In this document: piece by piece, positions 7,822 to 17,328 of the stretch
How positions within the stretch are numbered: position 1 is the first letter of the stretch
Layout: every line of letters starts with the position of its first letter
From: Olavius algarvensis associated proteobacterium Delta 3
Lineage (GTDB): Bacteria; Desulfobacterota; Desulfobacteria; Desulfobacterales; CAFBRK01
Length of the DNA stretch: 64,000 nt
Assembly: GCA_903231505.1 (NCBI GenBank)
Contig: CAFBRK010000169.1
Coordinates: 62,001-126,000 of the forward strand
Direction: 5' to 3'
Notes under the pieces: generated by a model
Seen by the model: the letters and a program-made list of their open reading frames with translations, nothing else
What the model was told of the DNA's origin: nothing
Database searches by the model: none
Translations under genes and position numbers: made by a program

Positions 7822-8802
7822 CTATATTTTCCGCAGGAGCGCATAATCTGCGATCATTTCGAGCGTTTCCAGAGCCTCGGATGGTTCGAACCCGGCCAGC
7901 TCCTCTTTTGCCATCCGGACGTATTCATCGGCCCGATCCCGCGTGTAGGACAAACCGCCGTAGGATTGCAACAAATCGACCAGGAGCTGAAAATCCGCGA
8001 CACTGAAATCCGATTCGGAAATGATCTCGATCATCCGGTTTCGTTCGGCGGTGTCGGCCTGTTTTAAGGCATAAATTACCGGTAGGGTGAGCTTGCCCTC
8101 CTTTAGATCTGCGCCGACTTCCTTTCCCAGATCCCAGGTGTCGGCAAGATAATCGAGCAGGTCGTCGGTCATTTGAAAGGCGATGCCCACATAGTAGCCG
8201 TATGCAGAAAGGCGCTCGATGTCTTTATCCGGTGCATCGGCGATCAGCGCGCCGATCCGGCAGGCCGCTTTTATCAGGCCGGCGGTTTTGTTCTCGATGA
8301 CCTGCATATATTCTTTTTCGGTAATGTCCATGCGGCCTTTGTTCATCATTTGCTGGATCTCGCCCTGGGACATGTCCTCCGTCACCTTGGCAATGGTGTC
8401 GATGATCCGGGCATTTTCAGCGATGGCGGCAATGCTCAGCGCCCTGGCCAGAAGAAAATCACCGACCAAAACGGCGGTGGAATTTCCAAAGATCGAGTGG
8501 GCGACCGGTTTTCCCCGCCGAACCGGAGCACCGTCGATCAGGTCATCATGAAGCAGGGTTGCCGCATGCAGGTATTCAAATATGACGGCAAATTGCTTAT
8601 CATTTTTTCCCGAATAATTACAAACTCTTGCGGAAATCACCATCAACAGCGGACGCAATCGTTTGCCTCCGCTGAACAGGATGTGCCTGGCGGTTTTTGA
8701 CACCAAATCCAGGTAGGGTGTCAGGTTGTCCTGGAGCGCCGCTTCGATGGCTTCAAGGTCGTTGGTGACTCGCGCCAAAAGGCGTTCTTTCAAGGAACTC
8801 AT
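7822..8802 (-). CDS. ispB: Polyprenyl diphosphate synthase, IspB-like
   Basis: A 326-residue all-helical prenyl elongation enzyme. The two aspartate-rich motifs are LLHDDLIDGAPVRRG (first) and QMTDDLLDYLAD (second), with GGKRLRPLL upstream as substrate-binding site. Length and motif spacing fit the long-chain trans type that makes the side chain of menaquinone, the expected respiratory quinone for a sulfate reducer. Exact chain length cannot be read with confidence. Its ATG overlaps the rimO stop (ATGA), so the two are translationally coupled. The exported CsgG-like gene follows. Confidence 0.93.
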   Translation of the reverse strand: MSSLKERLLARVTNDLEAIEAALQDNLTPYLDLVSKTARHILFSGGKRLRPLLMVISARVCNYSGKNDKQFAVIFEYLHAATLLHDDLIDGAPVRRGKPVAHSIFGNSTAVLVGDFLLARALSIAAIAENARIIDTIAKVTEDMSQGEIQQMMNKGRMDITEKEYMQVIENKTAGLIKAACRIGALIADAPDKDIERLSAYGYYVGIAFQMTDDLLDYLADTWDLGKEVGADLKEGKLTLPVIYALKQADTAERNRMIEIISESDFSVADFQLLVDLLQSYGGLSYTRDRADEYVRMAKEELAGFEPSEALETLEMIADYALLRKI

Positions 8803-10135
8803 GCCGGTTCTCCGACAAGATCATATTCATAACTATCGGTGATGGTGACGTTCGTGAACGTGCCGATATCCAGGCGGCTGGCGTTTATGTATGTTATACC
8901 ATCCACTTCCGGTGCTTGAAAAGCGGTTCGGCCGATGAACAGGTTTTCTTCGGGCTTCTCTTCTACCAGTACTCGCAGCGTTTCACCAATATATTTCTCA
9001 TTCGTCTTCCTCGAGATATCGGCCTGGATTGCCATGAGCGTATGGTACCGTTCCTCGGCAAGTTCGGTTGAAACGTGGTTCGGTAGCCGATGAGACGGGA
9101 GATCTTCCGAGTCCGAATACCTGAAAATTCCCAGATGATCAAATCGGACGTGCTCGACAAACTCCTTTAATTCCGCCGCATCTTCGTCTGATTCACCCGG
9201 GAATCCAACAATGACGGTAGTCCGAAGGGCCGCCCCGGGGACGGTGGAACGGATTCTTTCAAAGAGCTGGATCAGATCCGCCTTGCAGTAATGGCGCCCC
9301 ATCCGTTTAAGTAAGTGATCGGCAGCATGCTGTACCGGTATGTCGAAATAGGGGCAAATGGCCGGGAGGGATGCAACCGTTTCCAAGACGGATTCACCGA
9401 TGCTTTCGGGATGTCCGTAGAGAAAACGGATCCAGGGGGGTGTCTTGTCTTGGTTCGACTCACGAGCTGCGGATTCGATCCGGGTCAGGAGTGAGGCCAG
9501 GTCTGAAGCAGGCTCAAGGTCCCTGCCGTAGGCTGTCGTATCCTGAGCTACAAGAACGAGTTCGCGCACGCCGGACTGGAGGAGCAGTTGCACTTCGTTC
9601 ACTATATTATCGGGCATGCGGCTGAGCCGGGGTCCTCGAAGTTTTGGAATCACACAGTACGTGCATGACCGGCTGCACCCTTCTGCGATCTTGACATATG
9701 CCATGTGGGGTGTTGGTCGGAGTCTTGACAATCCGTCGTCCCGAAGGGGTTCCTGCCCGGGAGCCGGCAGGAGACAAGCGCCCTGCATGTCCACCTCTGA
9801 AGCCGCGTCTATGATCTTGTCAAATGCCCCCGTGCCGAGAAACACGTCCACTTCCGGCAACTCTCCGGAAATATCTGCTCTATATCGCTCCGGAAGGCAC
9901 CCGGCTACGATCAGCCTTCTACACACACCGGTTTTTTATAGTTCGCCAGAGCCAGGATGGTGTCTATGGATTCATCGACCGCCGGTTCAATGAAACTGCA
10001 GGTGTTCACTACGATGACCTCTGCATCGGCGGGCTCTTGGGTGATTACCCACCCGGCAGATTGCAGACGGCCCATCATGGTCTCACTGTCGACTTGATTC
10101 CGGGCACAGCCGAGACTGACGAAGTGTACGTTCAT
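8799..10135 (-). CDS. rimO: RimO, ribosomal protein S12 methylthiotransferase, broken by a one-base frameshift in this sequence
   Basis: Radical-SAM enzyme that methylthiolates the conserved Asp of ribosomal protein S12. The N-terminal UPF0004 domain starts MNVHFVSLGCARNQVD with cysteines in LGCARN, NTCSF and, after the break, AGCLPERY. The radical-SAM motif is CSRSCTYCVIPKLRG and a TRAM domain ends the protein (GETLRVLVEEKPEENLFIGR). Frame is lost at a run of six A (plus strand T at about 9932-9937). One more A would join ...ANYKK to TGVCRRLIVAGC, giving about 445 residues, the usual length. The downstream part is intact and under normal constraint, which favours a sequencing indel or recoding over decay. 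It precedes ispB with an ATGA overlap. Confidence 0.88.
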
Positions 10136-10136
10136 A

Positions 10137-10186
10137 ATAAAATCGCCTTGCGATTTTATGAAACGCCCGCGAATAACATCGCGGGC
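10137..10186. other. Paired hairpins immediately upstream of rimO
   Basis: Stem one is a perfect 10 bp, ATAAAATCGC/GCGATTTTAT with loop CTT (10137-10159), starting 1 base upstream of the rimO ATG. Stem two is GCCCGCG/CGCGGGC (10165-10186). No ordinary Shine-Dalgarno is evident in front of rimO, so these may influence its translation or mRNA stability (inference). Confidence 0.6.
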
Positions 10187-10299
10187 TCCGGAGAAAGAAA
10201 AATCAGGTTTTTCCCATTCTGGGGGAGTTTCAGGTTAGGGCGAGTAAGGCAATCCTCCTCAAATCTCTCAGTAGACTGTTATAGTCTATGCCAAATCAA

Positions 10300-10325
10300 A
10301 GGGCCACCGCCTTACCGGTGGCCCT
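10300..10325 (-). terminator. Terminator downstream of etfA
   Basis: Perfect 10-bp stem AGGGCCACCG/CGGTGGCCCT with a six-base loop; on minus it is followed by TTTGATTT. It separates etfBA from the downstream rimO-ispB group. A second hairpin pair (CGGC/GCCG, then AATCGC/GCGATT) lies at 10348-10383 right behind the etfA stop. Confidence 0.75.
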
Positions 10326-10386
10326 AAACTTATTCAGCTATGTAGAACGGCGCAGCCGCGTTTCATAAAATCGCGCCGCGATTCTA

Positions 10387-11349
10387 TTATTTTATACGTT
10401 TGACTTCCTCGGTAATGCAGGGAATGACTTCAAACAGATCGTCGACAATACCGTAGTCTGCCTTTGCGAAGATAGGGGCTTCCGGATCCTTGTTTATCGC
10501 TACGATCACTTTGGATGAGCCCATTCCGGCAAGGTGCTGGATAGCACCGGAAATACCGCAGGCTAAATAGAGATTGGGTGAGACCACTTTTCCTGTCTGT
10601 CCGACCTGATCCGAATGGGGACGCCAGCCCTCGTCAACGGCTGAGCGGGAGGCACCCACCGCCGCACCGAGTAAATCCGCCAAGGTCTCAATGACCGAAT
10701 AGTCCGAGCCTCCCATGCCCCGTCCCCCGGAAACGATGATATCGGCTTCGGTCAACTCCACTTTGCCGGTTTCCAGTGTCTTTTCCAGAACTTTAATTTT
10801 GCTCTCACCAGGATCTATTTCGAGTGATTCGACCGCACCACCGCCGTCCGCTTCGGTGATGGCGATGGCGTTGGGACGAAGGGCGATGATTTTCGGATCG
10901 CCGTCCATTTGCACCTCCGCCAAGATTTTCCCACCGTACATGGGCCGGGTGACGGTCAGTTGGCCATCATCGATCGACACCGCAACGCAGTCCATGGCCA
11001 GCGGGGCATCGAGCCGAGCCGATAGACGCGCGGACAGATCTTTCCCCTGGGCGGTGGCGCCGATAACCACCACGGCGGGGGACTCTTGATGGATAAGCGC
11101 GCCAACCACATTGGTATACGCGCCTGTAGTGTAATCGGCCAGGGCCCCGTTGTCTGCTACAAGGACCCGGTCGGCCCCATATTTTCCGAGCTCGTCGGCA
11201 AGCGACCCCACATCGGAGCCCAGGACGAGCGCCGCCAGACTCCCGCCGGTTGCCGATGCAATACGCCGGCCCTCGCTCAGAGCTTCGAAGGTGACTTTGC
11301 GGAATTGCCCGTCGATCTGTTCGGTTATCGCCAGTACTAAATTACTCAT
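10387..11349 (-). CDS. etfA: Electron transfer flavoprotein alpha subunit (EtfA/FixB type)
   Basis: The larger ETF subunit, 320 residues from the ATG at 11349, which has GGGGAG upstream; the frame is open 30 codons further but that stretch is not ETF-like. The N-terminal domain covers about residues 1-190. The C-terminal FAD-binding domain shows GGRGMGGSDYSVIETLADLL, GASRSAVDEGW, QVGQTGKVVSPNLYLACGISG and INKDPEAPIF. With EtfB it carries electrons between flavin dehydrogenases (for example acyl-CoA dehydrogenases) and a membrane oxidoreductase; the partner enzymes are not in the window. It lies 128 bases after etfB, and a terminator follows. Confidence 0.95.
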   Translation of the reverse strand: MSNLVLAITEQIDGQFRKVTFEALSEGRRIASATGGSLAALVLGSDVGSLADELGKYGADRVLVADNGALADYTTGAYTNVVGALIHQESPAVVVIGATAQGKDLSARLSARLDAPLAMDCVAVSIDDGQLTVTRPMYGGKILAEVQMDGDPKIIALRPNAIAITEADGGGAVESLEIDPGESKIKVLEKTLETGKVELTEADIIVSGGRGMGGSDYSVIETLADLLGAAVGASRSAVDEGWRPHSDQVGQTGKVVSPNLYLACGISGAIQHLAGMGSSKVIVAINKDPEAPIFAKADYGIVDDLFEVIPCITEEVKRIK

Positions 11350-11477
11350 TCTGCTCTCCCCTGTGGCATATGATGTATCGTTTGTTGTGAATTCGGTTTC
11401 CTCACTCGAAAACCCCACCGATTGTGTAAAGACGGACATTGCACCAATGGCTGGAACGATGTCATGCCATGATCGGG

Positions 11478-12260
11478 CTAAATGACTTTCGCCTCCTCCC
11501 GGAGCGCTTTAACCAGCTTTGCGGCTTTTTCCTGTGGGGATTCCCCTTCGATCATCTGGCCTCCGGCCCTTTCCGGAGGGGGGGTCATGCGGACGATTCG
11601 GGTGCTCGGTCCCTCGAGATCTCCCGGCTGGATACCGATATCGGACAGGGTCTTTGTTTCGAGCGGTTTTTTCTTCGCCTTCATGATGCCCGGCAGGGAC
11701 GCATATCGTGGCTCGTTAAGGCCGCGCTGCGTCGTAAACAGCGCCGGTAGCGGCGCCTCCAGGACCACTGTGCCGCCCTCGATGGTGCGGTGACACTGGA
11801 CGGCACCATCGGTGACCTCCGCTTTGATGACCAGAGAGATGTTTGGGATACCCAGATATTCAGCAACGGCGGTTCCCACCTGGTAGTTGTCACCGTCCAC
11901 GGCCCGTTGGCCGGCAATGATCAGATCGTAGGACATCCCTTTCAGGGCGGCTGCCAGAATTTTGGCTGTTACCAGGGCGTCACGTCCAATCGCAGCCTCA
12001 TCGTTGATCAAAACCCCCGTGTCAGCCCCCATGGCCAATGCGGTCCGGATGGCTTCCACAGCCTTGTCCGAGCCGATCGAAAGGATGGTCACAGAGCCAC
12101 CATGGGCCTCCTTGATTCGGAGCGCCTCCTCGACGGCAAATTCGTCATAGGGGTTGATCACCCATTTGAGATCGCCTGTTTGGATCGAGACCCCATCGGC
12201 GGCCACGCTGACGAGGGACTCGGTCGCCGGCACCTGTTTCAGCAACACGACAATGTTCAC
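11478..12260 (-). CDS. etfB: Electron transfer flavoprotein beta subunit (EtfB/FixA type)
   Basis: A 260-residue small ETF subunit starting at a GTG (NIVVLLKQVPATE) with AAGGA upstream. The family signatures are present: VINPYDEFAVEEALRIKE, the nucleotide-binding region around IIAGQRAVDGDNYQVGTAVAEYLGIP, and LPALFTTQRGLNEPRYASLPGIMKAKKKP near the C-terminal arm. It forms a heterodimer with EtfA encoded just downstream; AMP or a second FAD would be bound here depending on whether the pair is bifurcating, which the sequence read by eye does not settle. Confidence 0.95.
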   Translation of the reverse strand: MNIVVLLKQVPATESLVSVAADGVSIQTGDLKWVINPYDEFAVEEALRIKEAHGGSVTILSIGSDKAVEAIRTALAMGADTGVLINDEAAIGRDALVTAKILAAALKGMSYDLIIAGQRAVDGDNYQVGTAVAEYLGIPNISLVIKAEVTDGAVQCHRTIEGGTVVLEAPLPALFTTQRGLNEPRYASLPGIMKAKKKPLETKTLSDIGIQPGDLEGPSTRIVRMTPPPERAGGQMIEGESPQEKAAKLVKALREEAKVI

Positions 12261-12464
12261 GATTCGCAGTCCTTCCGTTGATGTGAATGGATAAGCCGAA
12301 ACCTAATTCGCCACATAGTCAAAAAATATTTATGAAATATGCGGGATTATGCCCTCTTCAATAGTCTCAACCATGTCCGTCTTACCCGGGGACCGGCATG
12401 GTGAGCCTGGCCAACGAGCATAACGCTTCTTGTGGGTGCAAGGCAAGTGACAGATTTGCCCAAC

Positions 12465-12676
12465 CATCGCCGGTATCGGAATTTCGTTCCGATCTGTGGC
12501 TTGTTGACGCGGTTGAACGATGCGGCAGCATCGGTATCGGGACCGGAATCGGTATCGACGTTGAAGTTGGCCATTGTGTCTCAAATCCGATAGCGAGCCC
12601 GATACCGTAAATCTCGATAGCCGATTGACAGAAACTCACGATGTTCAAACGGGACATACTTATGGCAACGACGATG
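12465..12676. repeat. 212-bp mini-element with TATAGC-type ends, copy related to 55864-56079
   Basis: The whole segment, read on minus, matches 55864-56079 along its length: type-two end, GTTTGAACAT, tandem GATACCGATTCCGATACCGA-like words, GTTCAACCGCGTC, then CGGAACG and the type-one end. Ends are CATCGCCGGTATCGGAATTT... on the left and ...TATGGCAACGACGATG on the right, degenerate forms of the shared ends. It fills most of the 12261-12705 gap; no gene is present. Confidence 0.75.
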
Positions 12677-12705
12677 TGTCCGGGACAGTGCAAGAAACAT
12701 TCTCG

Positions 12706-15700
12706 TTATATCCGTTCTGCACCGGCCACCCTTTCGGAGGCGCTTTGAATCAGATCCTGTATCGAGAGTTCCGGATCCTGTCCCACCTCCGTCAGCTCGA
12801 TGGCGACCCGGGCGCGGATTCCGTCTGATTCAAAACGCCGCTTCTTTAGCGTGCTGCGAAGACGCTCACAGACCACTCCGGCGCTGTCCGGGGGTGTTCT
12901 CGGCATCAGGAGCGCAAATGTCTGAATGTCGAGGCGTCCAAAGGTATCGCAACGGCGGATGTCGGAAACGAGACAATTGCAGATAGACCGGATCAGTCGG
13001 TCCTGGGTGTCCACCGGCACGGCCAGGATGTCTCTGTCAAAATCCACCGACAACATCAGCATGGTCAGGTCTTCCTGGAACCGCTGGGCCCGATAGGTCT
13101 CCGCGTCCAGCACCTTCATGAATCCCCGCCGATTGAGGAATTTGGTCAGGTCGTCTTCGAGGCTGAGCTCGGTCAGACAGACGGTCGCCGATTCGAGCCG
13201 GTCGCAGAGAATATTCATCAGGTTGAAGAAAAACCGGTGGGCTGTCGGCGGAAAGAGCCACTGAAGCCGCCGGATCATTTTCATATTGATCTGGAGCAAT
13301 TCTCCCGGTTTTTTGCCGACCACCGTGGCCATTCGTGGAACAGAGCGGAGCAGCCCCATTTCACCAACGACATCCCCGACGCCCAGACGTTGAATGAGTT
13401 TGTGAACCCGCATTTCGTTGGCCGTTTCGGTGTCGGTCTGCTGGTCCAGCACCTCTAGTTCTCCAGAAATGACAGCATACATGGAGTCGCTGACATCCCC
13501 TTTTCGAAACAATATTTCTCCTTGCCCAAACTCTTTAAGGCTACCGGCCATGATAATATAATTGATCTGGGTCCGGGAAAGACCGCTGAACAGGGGAATG
13601 CCTTCCCGCGGCTCCTCTCCCAGTTTGAGCCGGATCAGATCCCACAAGGTCACCAGTTCCACATGCATCATCAGGGACGGCAGCAGAATGAGATCTCCGA
13701 CCAGCGCCGAAAGCATCGTAATGACCATCATGGCACCGAAAATCGCCGTCGGCTTGAAGCTGGAGAATGTCAGAATGGCGAAACCAATGCTGATGGTGAT
13801 CGTGGTAAACACGATCGGTTTTCCCAAGTGGAGGATCGTCTCCCGGAGGGCACGCCGGTCGTCAAGGTCCTTTCGAAACTCCCTGTTGTATCGAACCATG
13901 TAGTGGATCGTGTCGTCCACGGCAAGACCGATGGCGATGCTGGCAATCAGGCTGGTGAACATGGAAAGATCGACTCCGAGCCAGCCCATGATGCCGAAAT
14001 TGATAACGATGGGAAAGAGGTTTGGGAGGACTGCGATGAGTCCGACCTTCTTGGACAAAAACAGCAAAAACATGATGCCGAAGACCACGACCATGGTCAG
14101 GGACAGGCTTTTAACCTGTCCGCTGGTGAGCAGGTGGCTGCTGGCGGAAATGACAACTCCGAATCCGGTTACCTCCCACGATAGGTCCTGTGGGAACTCT
14201 TTGCCCGCGAATTTCAGGATTTCCCCCCGGGTGCTTAAAAATTCCCGTGAGCTGGAGAGATGGGTGAGCAACAGAATATTGGCCGTGGAAAAATCCGGTT
14301 TCATAAACCGGACGAGTAGATCTTCACCGAGCATGGTTTTGTAGCTGTTGATCAACATCCGGGCTTCCCAGGCCTCTTCGGGAAGACGATAATTCTCCGA
14401 CTTGAACTGGTTCGACGCATAATTGACCAGCTTGAGGTAATCGGCAAAGGAGATCGTTTTGTCCACACCGGGCAGTTTGTCCAAATACTCCTGGATCCGG
14501 GCGATGTTCGCGATATTTTCAGCGCTTTCGAAATAGTATTCTTCCGGTCCGCTCATGGTGACGTTAATCGGGAAGCTGCCCGACAAGTGGTGATAAATGT
14601 CATGAAAATGCCGGCTGACCGGAGTATCTGCCTTAAAGTAATCCACCGGATTGGTTTCGACCCGGAGCTGGAAGATGCCGATGAGACAGAAGACAACGAC
14701 CGCCGAGATGATCGTCAGCGTCCATTTCTGGTGATAGAGATCGATCCGGACAATCCACTCCAGAAAACGGTCGATCACTCCCGGCACGTTGCCCGGTTTG
14801 GATTTTCGGGGCTGTTGGATGGGAAAGTAAGACAGGCCGGCGGGGAAGGCGGTGAGAACAATCACCAGCAGACTGACCATGCCGAAGCAGGAAAAAAGGG
14901 CAAATTCCTGGATCGCGGTAATCCTGTTCAGCAACAGCGAACCCAGGCCGATGATGGTCGTGACCACCGCCAGGATCGTTGGGAAACCGATACTCGAGAA
15001 GGCGTTTAACACCATCTCCTCCTGGGTCCGGGCGCCTTTTGAGGCCGCCATGCAGGCGGATACGATATGCAGGCAGTAGGCGGTACCTACAGCGATCAGG
15101 AATACCGGCACGATCATGATGAGCATGGACAGCGGAATACCGGTCAGAGCCATTAATCCGAATGTCCAGACCATTGCCAGGCTGACGCAGGCCAGGGGGA
15201 AAAACAGGTACCGGAAGCTTCTGAACAGTAAAAAAAGAACGACGGCGATTAAAATGAATGTGACGGGCGGAAGCCGGAAAAAATCCTTTTCCGTAAATTG
15301 AGCCAGGGCTTGGGACACAAGGGGCATGCCGATTTGATATAAGGACAGATCGGCAGGGGATTTCGAGATAAGCTCTTCGACAGCACCGATGACCTGGTCG
15401 TAGTCGGCGTCGGTATTCAGGACCAGGGTAATGGCCGTTGTCTTCCGGTCGGTGGAAACAAGGTTTCGCTCGAAAAGTTTCACCGGAATGAGAATACCGG
15501 CGAATTCTTCAAGATTCCATTTCCCGCCAATATCCACGGCTTTGCGGACTTCCGGGAGGCTGATGATGCGGCGCACACCGCCGATGGCTGCCGCGGCTTC
15601 GGAAAGCTGCTCGAGTTTTGCAAATGTGGCTGACTCGAAGACATTATCCGCCTTTACCACCAGGCGGATTATTTCATCCGAGCCGAAGATGCGTTTAAAT

Positions 15701-15900
15701 GCATCGTACTGCGCGCTTTCCGGCAAATCTTCGATGATGAGATCGTAAACGGATGTGCTGAACTTCAGATTGGGAATCTGGCCGGCAAAGAACAGTGTGA
15801 TTGCGGCGATGATCAACAGGACCGCCGCCCGCTTGTTCAGGACGGATTTCAACCAGACCTCGACAGACAGGTACTTCAGCATCCGGCCAGACATGTCCAC
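12706..15900 (-). CDS. RND-superfamily exporter fused to a cyclic-nucleotide-binding domain and a degenerate GGDEF domain
   Basis: A 1064-residue three-part protein. Residues about 1-760 form an MMPL/HpnN-like RND exporter: two repeats of a helix, a periplasmic domain and a helical bundle (IAVVLFLLFRSFRYLFFPLA; GIMFLLFLSKKVGLIAVLPN), with GLAVDDTIHYM in the second bundle. Residues about 771-908 form a cNMP domain whose binding cassette is complete (GEMGLLRSVPRMATV with Glu and Arg). Residues about 909-1064 follow the GGDEF fold, beginning DDLTKFLNRRGF, but the signature reads GRLDIQTF instead of GRLGGDEF, so diguanylate cyclase activity is unlikely. The simplest reading is an exporter gated or sorted by nucleotide signals (inference). 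Single gene, flanked by repeat DNA downstream. The substrate is unknown; hopanoid or lipid relatives exist in the family. Confidence 0.85.
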   Translation of the reverse strand: MDMSGRMLKYLSVEVWLKSVLNKRAAVLLIIAAITLFFAGQIPNLKFSTSVYDLIIEDLPESAQYDAFKRIFGSDEIIRLVVKADNVFESATFAKLEQLSEAAAAIGGVRRIISLPEVRKAVDIGGKWNLEEFAGILIPVKLFERNLVSTDRKTTAITLVLNTDADYDQVIGAVEELISKSPADLSLYQIGMPLVSQALAQFTEKDFFRLPPVTFILIAVVLFLLFRSFRYLFFPLACVSLAMVWTFGLMALTGIPLSMLIMIVPVFLIAVGTAYCLHIVSACMAASKGARTQEEMVLNAFSSIGFPTILAVVTTIIGLGSLLLNRITAIQEFALFSCFGMVSLLVIVLTAFPAGLSYFPIQQPRKSKPGNVPGVIDRFLEWIVRIDLYHQKWTLTIISAVVVFCLIGIFQLRVETNPVDYFKADTPVSRHFHDIYHHLSGSFPINVTMSGPEEYYFESAENIANIARIQEYLDKLPGVDKTISFADYLKLVNYASNQFKSENYRLPEEAWEARMLINSYKTMLGEDLLVRFMKPDFSTANILLLTHLSSSREFLSTRGEILKFAGKEFPQDLSWEVTGFGVVISASSHLLTSGQVKSLSLTMVVVFGIMFLLFLSKKVGLIAVLPNLFPIVINFGIMGWLGVDLSMFTSLIASIAIGLAVDDTIHYMVRYNREFRKDLDDRRALRETILHLGKPIVFTTITISIGFAILTFSSFKPTAIFGAMMVITMLSALVGDLILLPSLMMHVELVTLWDLIRLKLGEEPREGIPLFSGLSRTQINYIIMAGSLKEFGQGEILFRKGDVSDSMYAVISGELEVLDQQTDTETANEMRVHKLIQRLGVGDVVGEMGLLRSVPRMATVVGKKPGELLQINMKMIRRLQWLFPPTAHRFFFNLMNILCDRLESATVCLTELSLEDDLTKFLNRRGFMKVLDAETYRAQRFQEDLTMLMLSVDFDRDILAVPVDTQDRLIRSICNCLVSDIRRCDTFGRLDIQTFALLMPRTPPDSAGVVCERLRSTLKKRRFESDGIRARVAIELTEVGQDPELSIQDLIQSASERVAGAERI

Positions 15901-16019
15901 CTCCGGACGAGATCGATTTGGGAACGGGTGAGAACGTAACGATAAGGGAAAGGTGTTACCGATCGTTAGAAAATGTATCCGAGGGGTGAAATGGTGTCAA
16001 TTCAAAAAGGGGGAACGAT

Positions 16020-17039
16020 TCAGGACTTTGGGAACCCGCTCGAATAGAGATCCATCAGTCGGTTGCCGGCTTTATGAATGATGATCAGACACTCGACATC
16101 ATCGAGACGCTCTACCAGTTGCATGCCTTTTTCAGGGCCCATCACCATTATGGCGGTGGCAAGGCCGTCGGCCAGGGTGCAGTTGCCCGCGAGTACGGAA
16201 ACACTCACGACCCGGTTGTTGACCGGATACCCGGAGCGGGGGTCGAGAACGTGGGAATAGGATTTTCCGCCGGACTCAAAGAAGCGCCGGTAATCACCGC
16301 TGGTGGCGAGAGCCCCGTCAGTCAGGGGAACAGCCTTGTATACGGAGTCGAGGGGGGCATCTTTGCGCGGCGTATTAATGCCGACGGCCCAGGCAGAACC
16401 ATCTTTTTTTCGACCGAAGGCAAAGACTTCCCCTCCAATTTCCACCAGAGCGCTCTCGATGCCTGCGGTCTTCAGCAGGGTAGCGATTTGATCCACTCCG
16501 TAACCTTTCGCTATGGAACCCAGGTCGAGGGTGACGTGGGGGCTGGATTTGACAAGAAAATTTCCGGAACGGAGTTGAACCCGGCGGAAGCCAACGTTTG
16601 GTAATATCGCCTGGATGGCATCCGCATCCGGAACGCCGCTGTTTTCATTTGTTCCATAGAATCCCCACAGCTTAACCAACGGACCGATCGTTGCATCCCA
16701 GGCGCCGTCGCTCAATTCATAGATCTGTCGGCCGGCGGTCATCACGTTCATGAAGTCGTTGGATATGGGAAAATTTTCTCCGACTTCCGGGAATGCATTG
16801 AACCGGCTGATTTCGCTTTCTTCCCTATAGGTCGACATGCTGTTGTTAATCTGTTCCAAGCGGGATTCGATTTTCTTCCGGAGAAATGCGGTGTCCATCC
16901 CGCGGTCGGCGAGAAGCTTGATATGGTACGTTGTTCCCATGGTCTTGCCGGCCAGAGCGACTTCCGCGCGATTGTCGCAGCCGGCGATGGCAAACAGGCA
17001 TACCAGAAGAAGCAAATGGTTTCGTGCTGTCTCGATCAT
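16020..17039 (-). CDS. apbE: ApbE lipoprotein, FAD:protein FMN transferase
   Basis: A 339-residue lipoprotein: the signal peptide ends in the lipobox LFAIAGC, placing it on the envelope. The ApbE fold is recognisable from GKTMGTTYHIKL, MSTYREESEISRFN, DLGSIAKGYGVDQIATLL, ALVEIGGEVFAFG, and YSHVLDPRSGYPV followed by the metal-binding CTLADGLATAIMVMG. The enzyme attaches FMN covalently to threonine in exported or membrane targets, such as Rnf or Nqr subunits or FMN-binding-domain proteins, none of which is in this window. It lies downstream of hypE after a repeat element, so cotranscription with the hyp genes is uncertain. Confidence 0.95.
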   Translation of the reverse strand: MIETARNHLLLLVCLFAIAGCDNRAEVALAGKTMGTTYHIKLLADRGMDTAFLRKKIESRLEQINNSMSTYREESEISRFNAFPEVGENFPISNDFMNVMTAGRQIYELSDGAWDATIGPLVKLWGFYGTNENSGVPDADAIQAILPNVGFRRVQLRSGNFLVKSSPHVTLDLGSIAKGYGVDQIATLLKTAGIESALVEIGGEVFAFGRKKDGSAWAVGINTPRKDAPLDSVYKAVPLTDGALATSGDYRRFFESGGKSYSHVLDPRSGYPVNNRVVSVSVLAGNCTLADGLATAIMVMGPEKGMQLVERLDDVECLIIIHKAGNRLMDLYSSGFPKS

Positions 17040-17102
17040 GTCGTGCTGTCTTTTGGACCCTTTGAGTGGGTGTGATCCGGAAGGCTCAGGGCGTTAAGGT
17101 TT

Positions 17103-17306
17103 TATAGCGATTGTCGGAATTCCGTTTCGAGGGAATCCGGATCTGGACATGTTCGGTGTCGGGATCGCTATCGGAACCGGAATCGAGACAGGCGGTCACC
17201 CTTAGAGGTCGATACCGATAGCGATTCCGACACCGACCCCGATGGTTCCGTTAAGTGCATGGAGAAAAATCCACCGATCGGGACGGAACTCCGACACAAC
17301 CGATAA
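17103..17306. repeat. 204-bp mini-element with TATAGC-type ends between hypE and apbE
   Basis: The left end is TATAGCGATTGTCGGAATTC continuing CGTTTCGA. The inverted right end is TATCGGTTGTGTCGGAGTTC continuing CGTCCCGA. The interior repeats CGATACCG/CGGTATCG-like words, as in the copies at 12465 and 55864. No coding sequence. Confidence 0.75.
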
Positions 17307-17328
17307 ACGGAGAGTGTCTGACGATCTG

